In this document: positions 6,539 through 11,633 of the stretch, in pieces
Layout of the letters: each line of letters opens with the position of its first letter
How positions within the stretch are numbered: the stretch's first letter is position 1
Notes under the pieces: generated by a model
What the model was told of the DNA's origin: nothing
Seen by the model: only the letters and a program-made list of their open reading frames with translations
Databases searched by the model: none
Translations under genes and position numbers: made by a program
Assembly (NCBI GenBank): GCA_027056465.1
Contig: JALUKS010000081.1
Location: forward strand, 1-11,633
Direction of reading: 5' to 3'
Length of the DNA: 11,633 nt
From: Sulfurimonas sp.
Lineage (GTDB): Bacteria > Campylobacterota > Campylobacteria > Campylobacterales > Sulfurimonadaceae

Positions 6539-8143
6539 TTATGTTCTGTAAACAGAAACATCTTGAGATAATTCATTTGTTCTTTGACTTAACTCTTGCG
6601 CTAAGTTTGAGATATTGTCTGCGTTTTTTGTGTTGTTGCTTGAGAGTTCATTTATATTGTTTATAGATTGTAAAATGCTCTCCGTTGTCTCAGTATTATT
6701 TTTTATATCGGTATGAAGTGTCTCTATATATTCCACAGTTTCTAAAAGAGTATCAAGGGATGTTTGGGCATTTTCACCTACTTTATTTGAACTCTCTGAA
6801 AGATCTGCAACTTTTTTTGTATTTTTCTCCATATCTGATGAAATATCATTGATAGATTGTACCATTATACTTGTAGTCATATCAATATCTACCAAGCTTT
6901 TTTGTGTTCTCTCTGCAAGTTTTCTCACTTCATCAGCAACAACGGCAAAGCCACGTCCGTGTTCACCTGCACGAGCAGCTTCTATGGCAGCGTTAAGTGC
7001 TAGTAAGTTTGTTTGATCGGCTATATCAGAGATAACTACCATCACCTCTTTAATCTTATTTGTCTCTTGGGAAAAGGCAATAATTTTCTCATTTATAGAG
7101 TTTTCAACTTCTGAGACACTATCTAACTGCTCAAGAGTGACTTGTAGTGTTTTTTGCATATCTTGCATATTTTCTTGGGTATTTTGTGCTTTTGAAAGGA
7201 GTTCTTGTGAGGCATTAAAAGAAGTAAGCATACTATTTTTCATAGTAACTGCATTGTCTGTAATGACTGAGACAACTTTAAACTCTCCCTCAGCAGATGC
7301 TTGTATCTCTTGTGTAGCTGTATGCAAGTTTTCTGTAAAACGGAGATTATCTTCAAAAGAGTTTTTAATCCCTCCAAAAGAGTTACGTAACATACTTAAC
7401 AAGCCATTCAATTTTTCACTCATTTGTGAAATCTCATCAGAGCCTTTAATCTCAATGTTTTTAGTGAAATCTTTACTATATGTAATATACTCTATATCAT
7501 TTTTTAAAGCTTCTATAGATTTTAAAATACTTGAAGATGTAATATAAGAGATAAAGATAATAAAAAGAACACCTAGAGCAGATATGATTTCTATAATAGT
7601 TTTATTTCTCTCTAGTAGCTTTAAATTCTCTTTTTTGATACGACTCAATAACTTTGTTTGTTCTTTGATGATGAATTTCTTTAATGCTATTGCTTTTGGA
7701 GTGATACTTTTTAACTTTTTCTTTGCACTCGTATCTTTATTAGTCCCATCTTTTCTCTTGTTTTTAGAAATAATGTCAGCCATTTCATACCTTAGTTTAT
7801 TCCATTCTTTATATTTACCTACGAGATTTACAAGCACTTTACGACTATCTGCATCATCAATAAGATTAGATAAACCCTGAATCTTTTCTACTTGACTCTT
7901 GGTGTCTTTTTTCAACTTATCTAAAAACTTCTGCTTCATAAAGAGTCTAAAACCTCTAAGGTCTGCTGATGTTTCGGCAGATAAGTACTGTACTTCACCT
8001 ACTGATACTATCCTTTGTATGATTACTTCTGACTGTTTATTATTTAGATAAGAGGTCGTACCAAGTATTAGCACAACTAGAAAACTCAAAATTGATAAAA
8101 TGATCAGTTTTGATTTTATAGATCTAGTACTCATATTGAACAT
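6539..8143 (-). CDS. Methyl-accepting chemotaxis protein
   Basis: This is a 534-residue transmembrane chemoreceptor. TM1 is about 13-30 and TM2 about 182-203. The periplasmic part of about 150 residues is all-helical and Lys-rich (KQKFLDKLKKDTKSQVEKI), consistent with a four-helix-bundle ligand domain rather than Cache. HAMP follows at about 203-255. The signalling hairpin carries the conserved tip, IADQTNLLALNAAIEAARAG (374-393) and then HGRGFAVVADEVRKLAERT. There is no C-terminal NWETF-like pentapeptide. The ATG at 8143 has AAGGAA at the proper distance, so it is preferred over the ATG three codons later. As first gene of the unit it ties taxis to the two-component system and tsdA. The ligand is unknown; a sulfur oxyanion, or a signal from the Cache protein, is possible. 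Confidence 0.92.
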   Translation of the reverse strand: MFNMSTRSIKSKLIILSILSFLVVLILGTTSYLNNKQSEVIIQRIVSVGEVQYLSAETSADLRGFRLFMKQKFLDKLKKDTKSQVEKIQGLSNLIDDADSRKVLVNLVGKYKEWNKLRYEMADIISKNKRKDGTNKDTSAKKKLKSITPKAIALKKFIIKEQTKLLSRIKKENLKLLERNKTIIEIISALGVLFIIFISYITSSSILKSIEALKNDIEYITYSKDFTKNIEIKGSDEISQMSEKLNGLLSMLRNSFGGIKNSFEDNLRFTENLHTATQEIQASAEGEFKVVSVITDNAVTMKNSMLTSFNASQELLSKAQNTQENMQDMQKTLQVTLEQLDSVSEVENSINEKIIAFSQETNKIKEVMVVISDIADQTNLLALNAAIEAARAGEHGRGFAVVADEVRKLAERTQKSLVDIDMTTSIMVQSINDISSDMEKNTKKVADLSESSNKVGENAQTSLDTLLETVEYIETLHTDIKNNTETTESILQSINNINELSSNNTKNADNISNLAQELSQRTNELSQDVSVYRT

Positions 8144-8170
8144 TTTATTTCCTTATATTTCATTTGTAGA

Positions 8171-8176
8171 ATTATA
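8171..8176 (-). promoter_or_regulatory. -10 box of the MCP-Cache-regulator-kinase operon
   Basis: A perfect TATAAT on the minus strand (GGGTATAATTC) predicts a start near 8164, leaving a leader of about 20 bases with AAGGAA before the ATG at 8143. Upstream is a T7 run (8191-8197) in place of a -35, as common in this phylum. Confidence 0.65.
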
Positions 8177-8220
8177 CCCTGTTTGAACTTAAAAAAATTT
8201 ACACCTCAGGTTTTAATTTT

Positions 8221-8256
8221 GGCTTTAGCGTCAAGCCTTTAAGCCGTGAGTAGGCT
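8221..8256. other. Structured intergenic segment with alternative hairpins
   Basis: GGCTT (8221-8225) can pair with AAGCC at 8233-8237 or at 8241-8245, and AGCCT (8234-8238) can pair with AGGCT (8252-8256). The pairings overlap. Neither strand shows a T run after the stems. It lies between the divergent MCP and cobU promoters. It has no recognisable cobalamin riboswitch features. Its function is unknown. Confidence 0.3.
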
Positions 8257-8293
8257 GTTTTGAGTAGATACTTATAATCTAATAATAGCAAAA

Positions 8294-8317
8294 AATTATA
8301 GAAGTGTCGCTATAATT
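8294..8317. promoter_or_regulatory. Inverted repeat with divergent -10 boxes at the cobU start
   Basis: AATTATAG (8294-8301) and CTATAATT (8310-8317) are perfect 8-base arms around an 8-base spacer. The right arm holds TATAAT (8311-8316) on the plus strand, placed so that transcription starts at 8323, the A of the cobU ATG. The left arm holds TATAAT on the minus strand (8300-8295), which could start a second, longer transcript of about 145 leader bases towards the MCP gene. No Shine-Dalgarno precedes cobU, which supports leaderless translation. An alternative plus-strand TATAAT at 8273-8278 would give a leader of about 38 bases. Confidence 0.5.
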
Positions 8318-8322
8318 CCAAA

Positions 8323-8817
8323 ATGAAAGCATTATTTATAGGTGGCATTAAGAGTGGTAAGTCTGCTCAAGCCGAAAAATACACCCTCAAACTAGCAACA
8401 CAAACGCCCATATACTTAGCGACTACAGAGTTTATAGATGAAGAGATGGCAGAGAAGATAGCACTCCATAAGCAAAATCGTGCATCTAATTTTATAACGG
8501 TTGAAGAGCCTTTAGCATTGGCAGATGTGATAGTGAAGCAAGAGAGTGTAGTCTTAGTAGAGTGTGTAAGTATGTGGATAAACAATATGCTCTACCATGA
8601 AAAGAGTTATGAAGATATAGTTCAAGAGATGCGAAAAGTTCTAGCCCTTAAGCAGGATATAGTCTTTGTTTTCAATGATGTAAGTGCAAGTGTAGTTTCG
8701 CAAAATGCTCTTGTGCGTGAGTTTGTAAACATTAGTGGAAAACTCTCCCAGTGTATCGCTTCTGAGTGCGATGAAGTTTATCATGTTGTAGCAGGCATAA
8801 GGAGTCGTATCAAATGA
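8323..8817 (+). CDS. cobU: Adenosylcobinamide kinase / adenosylcobinamide-phosphate guanylyltransferase
   Basis: CobU phosphorylates adenosylcobinamide and then forms AdoCbi-GDP, the activated ring for cobalamin assembly, in the cytoplasm. The 164-residue protein opens with a P-loop, GGIKSGKS (7-14). H49 in LHKQNR matches the His that carries GMP in the Salmonella enzyme. VVLVECVSMWINNML (76-90) and the C-terminal block NDVSASVVSQNALVREF with SGKLSQ and VVAGI complete the family pattern. It is slightly shorter than the usual 175-185 residues. The stop overlaps the start of cobS (ATGA), so the operon is translationally coupled. The ATG lacks a Shine-Dalgarno and sits at the predicted transcription start. 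Confidence 0.92.
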   Translation: MKALFIGGIKSGKSAQAEKYTLKLATQTPIYLATTEFIDEEMAEKIALHKQNRASNFITVEEPLALADVIVKQESVVLVECVSMWINNMLYHEKSYEDIVQEMRKVLALKQDIVFVFNDVSASVVSQNALVREFVNISGKLSQCIASECDEVYHVVAGIRSRIK

Positions 8818-9539
8818 AAAATATATTCAGTGGCTTTGCTCTAGCGCTCTCTATGCTTACAACTCTGCCATTTTTTCGAGTGCATAGCTTCTACAAAGGA
8901 ATAAACGGTTATGCCGTGATGAGTTATCCTCTTGTGGGCTTTTTACTTGGAACGCTACTCTATGGCGTTTATGAGATTTTCATCCCTTATCTTCCCTCGC
9001 CACATCTTGGCATCATACTCTTTGCTCTTTGGGTTTTACTCACTGGAGCTTTACATCTTGATGGTTTCTGTGATACTATAGATGGTTTGTATGTCCCCAA
9101 AGAGAGAGCCTTAGAGGTGATGAAAGACCCTCACAATGGTGGTATGGGAATGCTTTTTGGCGGTACTTTTCTTATCTTAAAAGCTTCTACTTTAGCAAAT
9201 TTTGAGCTTTTTTATCTCCTTCCTATCATCCTACTTATCCCGCGTTTGGTAGTTGTTTATGAGATATACTTTTTTCCTTATGCAAACAAACAAGGGATGG
9301 GCAGACTAGCCAAAGAGGAGTTTACTGCGACACAACTCACGATTGCAACACTTTACTCACTTCTACTTATCGCGTTTTTTCATAGCTTTTTACTTTTAGG
9401 AGTGGCGTTTGTTGCTATGCTTCTTATAAAAAGATTTTTTATCAAACGCTATGGTGGATTTACTGGAGATATTTATGGGTTTAGTATTGAAGTCGTGGAG
9501 CTTTTACTTTTAAATGTCGCACTTCTTGGAGTAATATGA
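8814..9539 (+). CDS. cobS: Adenosylcobinamide-GDP ribazoletransferase (cobalamin synthase)
   Basis: CobS is a membrane enzyme that joins AdoCbi-GDP to alpha-ribazole (phosphate), the last assembly step of the lower loop. The 241-residue protein is hydrophobic with several membrane segments. The family blocks LTTLPFFRV (15-23), GALHLDGFCDTIDGLY (about 78-93) with the acidic metal-binding residues, and MKDPHNGGMGML are present. The common MRDSRxG block is replaced by MKDPHNGG, which keeps the Asp. It overlaps cobU and cobC by four bases on each side. Confidence 0.93.
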   Translation: MKNIFSGFALALSMLTTLPFFRVHSFYKGINGYAVMSYPLVGFLLGTLLYGVYEIFIPYLPSPHLGIILFALWVLLTGALHLDGFCDTIDGLYVPKERALEVMKDPHNGGMGMLFGGTFLILKASTLANFELFYLLPIILLIPRLVVVYEIYFFPYANKQGMGRLAKEEFTATQLTIATLYSLLLIAFFHSFLLLGVAFVAMLLIKRFFIKRYGGFTGDIYGFSIEVVELLLLNVALLGVI

Positions 9540-10114
9540 AGATAACGTTAGTTCGCCATACAGAAGTTGATGAGGCTTATCATAAGTGCTACAATGGGCA
9601 TATAGATATTGGACTCTCAAAAAAGGGCGAAGAGGATGCTAAAAGATTAGCAGAGGTGTTTGCAAATGTGCAGTTTGACAGAGTCTACTGCTCAGACCTC
9701 AAACGCACACGAGCAACACTAGCTCCTTTTTCTCAAGCAAAAAACGCTATCTATACTGAGATATTAAGAGAGAAGTCATGGGGCAAACATGAGGGAAAAA
9801 CTTTTGATGCTATCATCGCTGAGGGTGAGATAGAGTATAAAGATTTTTTGCAGTGGATTTATGCCTTGGATGGTGAAGATTATGAGCTTTATGTTAAAAG
9901 AGTTGAACAGTTCTTTTTAGAAAATTTAGTCCTAGAATCTTATAACTCTGTTTTAGTAGTCACTCATGCAGGAGTCATTCGAGTACTTATGGCGTTAGTG
10001 CAAAAACTTTCACTAGAAGAGGCTTTTTATATAGATGTTCCCTACAGTTCTTATGTGGTTTTTGACACTAATGTGATGAGTTTTAATAAGGTAAGCCTCA
10101 CTGCCATTAAGTAA
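9536..10114 (+). CDS. cobC: Alpha-ribazole phosphatase (histidine phosphatase family)
   Basis: This enzyme removes phosphate from alpha-ribazole-5'-phosphate or from adenosylcobalamin-5'-phosphate. The 192-residue protein has the catalytic R7-H8-T9 (LVRHTEVD), the second phosphate-pocket block CSDLKRTRAT (53-62), the acid E79, and the second His H144 in THAGVIRVLM. Sequence alone cannot distinguish it from other branch members such as cofactor-independent phosphoglycerate-mutase-like phosphatases, but the four-base overlap with cobS makes the cobalamin role very likely. cobT, needed to supply alpha-ribazole phosphate, is not in this window. No clear terminator follows. Confidence 0.88.
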   Translation: MKITLVRHTEVDEAYHKCYNGHIDIGLSKKGEEDAKRLAEVFANVQFDRVYCSDLKRTRATLAPFSQAKNAIYTEILREKSWGKHEGKTFDAIIAEGEIEYKDFLQWIYALDGEDYELYVKRVEQFFLENLVLESYNSVLVVTHAGVIRVLMALVQKLSLEEAFYIDVPYSSYVVFDTNVMSFNKVSLTAIK

Positions 10115-10399
10115 AGGAATAAAAACCTAAAAAAACTACACAGCATTTGAAGAGTTCGCTCAGATGGAGAAGTTGTTTTGAACCAACACCATAGTGATAC
10201 GACCAAATTGGAAATCTAACAAAAACTATGTTAAAATATCTGTGATAAACGCCACATTGTATGTAGGTAAGTAGCTTTTACATTCCCTTGTATATATCCC
10301 CCATCTTTAGCACTTTTTTTACTCACTTTATAGAGTTGCATTATTCAAAACCTCTATCCAGAGCTTCAAGACTCTGATTTACTTAGGGCTAATTTGTTT
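10115..10399. other. Intergenic region between convergent genes, no supported gene
   Basis: There is no open frame with a plausible start and ribosome site on either strand. A weak hairpin, CAGAG (10359-10363) and CTCTG (10372-10376), lies about 24 bases past the stop of the phosphatidyltransferase gene without a T run. Bases 10136-10270 read in one plus frame as 13 residues (TAFEEFAQMEKLF), a stop and then about 31 residues. This might be a gene relic, but one stop in 45 codons is not evidence. No terminator for cobC is obvious. Confidence 0.4.
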
Positions 10400-11026
10400 C
10401 TACATTAATTGTAATCCATAAACAACTGTAATGCCTAAGGTATAAGCAACAAGTAGGTAAACATTTCTTGGATTTCCTGAGAGTTTTGGTGTCTTAATCT
10501 CTGATACATTCAATATGGCAAGTGTTACTCCACTCACATATAAGATAATAGTAAAAACATCATGACTTACTAGACCATTGAGCAAAAATACAGAAACTAA
10601 AATAAGACTATTGTTATCGAGTGCTAGTCCTGTGTACTTTGTTCCACCTGCTAAACCATAAGTACTAAAATAGCTAAGTCTTATTGCAGCTGCAGCTACC
10701 ATAATAAAAGCTCCTATTAAAAATAGTGGCTCGAAATTTCCGTAAGAGAGAAGTAAGATTGCAGGAGTTACCCCATAACTTACTATATCTATGAGTACAT
10801 CAAGTTGTCCACCAAATTTAGCATCTGTAGGTGTTCTACCCTTTAACTTTCTAGCGACAAGTCCATCAGCCCAGTCAAAGCCAACCGCCCAAACCATTCC
10901 AATCATAGCTGCCGCATAGAGACCTGTGATACTAAAATATATAGCAAGAATAGTACAGGCTAGACCTGAGAGGGACAAGAGGTTAGGGATGTCTTTTACA
11001 TAAGAGAGGATAGTCGGCTGTTTCAT
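10400..11026 (-). CDS. CDP-alcohol phosphatidyltransferase, phosphatidylserine-synthase-like
   Basis: These integral membrane enzymes replace CMP in a CDP-alcohol (often CDP-diacylglycerol) by an acceptor alcohol. The 208-residue protein is largely transmembrane. The signature is D51-x2-D54-G55-x2-A58-R59, then G72-x3-D76-x3-D80, with all metal and catalytic residues present. The spacing between R59 and G72 is 12 residues, about four longer than in typical bacterial PssA, and the following IDIVSYGVTPAI (79-90) resembles the PssA ADVVSFGVAP block. KYTGLALDNNSLIL (130-143) differs from the PssA I know. Phosphatidylserine synthase is the best guess, but another acceptor (glycerol phosphate, inositol phosphate) is possible. 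AAGGTG precedes the ATG. It is divergent from a cytidylyltransferase gene and convergent with cobC. Confidence 0.8.
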   Translation of the reverse strand: MKQPTILSYVKDIPNLLSLSGLACTILAIYFSITGLYAAAMIGMVWAVGFDWADGLVARKLKGRTPTDAKFGGQLDVLIDIVSYGVTPAILLLSYGNFEPLFLIGAFIMVAAAAIRLSYFSTYGLAGGTKYTGLALDNNSLILVSVFLLNGLVSHDVFTIILYVSGVTLAILNVSEIKTPKLSGNPRNVYLLVAYTLGITVVYGLQLM

Positions 11027-11047
11027 TTTTACACCTTATTTTATTTC

Positions 11048-11053
11048 ATTATA
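11048..11053 (-). promoter_or_regulatory. -10 box of the CDP-alcohol phosphatidyltransferase gene
   Basis: TGCTATAAT on the minus strand is an extended -10 box, 22 bases before the ATG at 11026, with T-rich DNA upstream and AAGGTG between box and start. Confidence 0.65.
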
Positions 11054-11121
11054 GCATAATTTACAATTTAAACAAATATTAAATTAATTTTCAGTAGAGC
11101 TTTTCTTTAAGTTTGTATGGG

Positions 11122-11127
11122 TATTAT
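11122..11127 (+). promoter_or_regulatory. -10 box of the cytidylyltransferase gene
   Basis: TATTAT preceded by GG lies 17 bases before the ATG at 11145, followed by the ribosome site AGGAG (11135-11139). The predicted start near 11134 makes the leader very short and places the ribosome site at the 5' end of the mRNA, so the true box may lie further upstream. Confidence 0.35.
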
Positions 11128-11144
11128 GAACTATAGGAGTTACA

Positions 11145-11591
11145 ATGAAAATAGTATATACAGTTGGTACATTTGATATGGTTCATGTTGGTCATTTAGA
11201 CCTCTTAGAGTACTGTGCAACCTTGGGTGATAAGTTTATAGTAGGGGTAGCCTCAGATGAAGTAGTAGGTTCTTACAAAAGAAATGTACCTATAATTCCA
11301 CTAGAACAGAGAATGCAAATGTTAAAAGCATTAAAGTGTGTAGATGATGTTGTCTCTTATGATACACTTGAATATGTAAGTAACTGTAAAAAGTTAGATG
11401 TTGATGTATTTGTTATTGGTGAAGATTGGGGAGATAAACCTCATAATATTGCCGTAGAAAAATATTTGAAGTCAAAGGGTGCAAAAATTGTACAAGTAAG
11501 CTACAATCCTTTAACCTCTTCAACAAAAATAAAACAAAATGTTATTGCACAATCTCACAAAGGAAAATATGCAGTACATAATGTTGCATAA
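11145..11591 (+). CDS. Glycerol-3-phosphate cytidylyltransferase-like nucleotidyltransferase (TagD family)
   Basis: The enzyme would couple a phosphorylated alcohol to CTP, giving a CDP-alcohol and pyrophosphate in the cytoplasm. The 148-residue protein has the HxGH nucleotidyltransferase motif in GTFDMVHVGHLDLLE (8-22), R56 in LEQRMQMLKALKCVDDV, GEDWGDK (92-98) like the TagD GDDW block, and SSTKIK (125-130) equivalent to ISTTKI. It is about 20 residues longer than Bacillus TagD, with a polar tail after 131. The substrate could be glycerol-3-phosphate or another polyol phosphate; ethanolamine-type relatives are also possible. AGGAG supports the ATG. It is divergent from the CDP-alcohol phosphatidyltransferase; the following gene lies outside the window. 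Confidence 0.82.
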   Translation: MKIVYTVGTFDMVHVGHLDLLEYCATLGDKFIVGVASDEVVGSYKRNVPIIPLEQRMQMLKALKCVDDVVSYDTLEYVSNCKKLDVDVFVIGEDWGDKPHNIAVEKYLKSKGAKIVQVSYNPLTSSTKIKQNVIAQSHKGKYAVHNVA

Positions 11592-11599
11592 GAGAGAGC

Positions 11600-11616
11600 A
11601 GTTTTAGAGTAAAACT
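11600..11616 (+). terminator. Hairpin after the cytidylyltransferase gene, weak terminator candidate
   Basis: AGTTTTA and TAAAACT are perfect 7-base arms around a 3-base loop, 8 bases after the stop codon. The stem is A/T-rich and no T run follows, so efficient termination is doubtful. Confidence 0.3.
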
Positions 11617-11633
11617 TCATCTAATAAATAAAG

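Noticed and set aside
7137..7547. Open frame of 136 codons on the plus strand opposite the chemoreceptor gene
   Set aside because: It lies wholly antisense to the conserved signalling and HAMP region of the MCP. It is Ser/Phe/Cys-rich as expected for a shadow of coding DNA, and has no ribosome site.
8181..8322. Cobalamin riboswitch upstream of cobU
   Set aside because: No B12-box-like conserved core was found, the space to the likely cobU start is small, and the predicted transcript starts at the ATG.
10136..10270. Possible transposase or gene relic after cobC
   Set aside because: The translation contains a stop, matches no family I recognise, and there are no terminal inverted repeats or target duplications.
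1..11633. CRISPR arrays, tRNA or rRNA genes, insertion sequences, phage genes
   Set aside because: No regularly spaced repeats, tRNA-like cloverleaf, rRNA segment or transposase/integrase signature was seen on either strand.

Overview
The window is AT-rich and gene-dense. It looks like a sulfur-metabolising member of the Campylobacterota, most like Sulfurimonas or Sulfurovum. The reasons are AT-rich codon use, TATAAT-type promoters without a clear -35, a TsdA-type dihaem cytochrome c, a CxxC/HHH small protein paired with an outer-membrane barrel of a type I recall from Campylobacterota, and short overlapping operons. The genus is an inference; no rRNA or marker gene is present.

Region 1 (1-1361, minus strand): a two-gene unit reading out of the window. 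It holds a small secreted His/Cys protein (94 aa) and a long N-terminal part of a beta-barrel outer-membrane protein of the group often labelled 'zinc-regulated TonB-dependent outer membrane receptor'. A metal-related role is likely but unproven. Its promoter sits so close to the first ATG that the transcript would be almost leaderless. A hairpin at 1402-1425 separates it from the next unit.

Region 2 (1444-8180, minus strand): the centrepiece, six tightly spaced genes read from 8143 down to 1444. They are a methyl-accepting chemotaxis protein, a membrane-anchored double-Cache sensor with no output domain, an OmpR-type response regulator, a histidine kinase, a TsdA-like thiosulfate dehydrogenase/tetrathionate reductase and a Porin O/P-type outer-membrane porin. 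The layout suggests one circuit that senses a periplasmic compound (candidates: tetrathionate or thiosulfate), steers swimming towards it, switches on a promoter just before tsdA, and makes the enzyme and a porin to use it. Two nested inverted repeats immediately upstream of tsdA are the obvious operator candidate. The response regulator is broken as sequenced: a run of seven A puts the last part of its DNA-binding domain out of frame. Removing one A restores a full 221-residue protein whose end overlaps the kinase start.

Region 3 (8181-10114): a divergent control region, then cobU-cobS-cobC on the plus strand with ATGA overlaps. These form the nucleotide-loop assembly branch of cobalamin synthesis and salvage. 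The cobU -10 box lies exactly where transcription would begin at the A of the ATG, so a leaderless mRNA is predicted.

Region 4 (10115-11633): a 285-base gap without a supported gene, then a CDP-alcohol phosphatidyltransferase (minus) divergent from a TagD-like cytidylyltransferase (plus). Together they hint at a CDP-alcohol or phospholipid/polyol-phosphate branch, but the window ends before further context.
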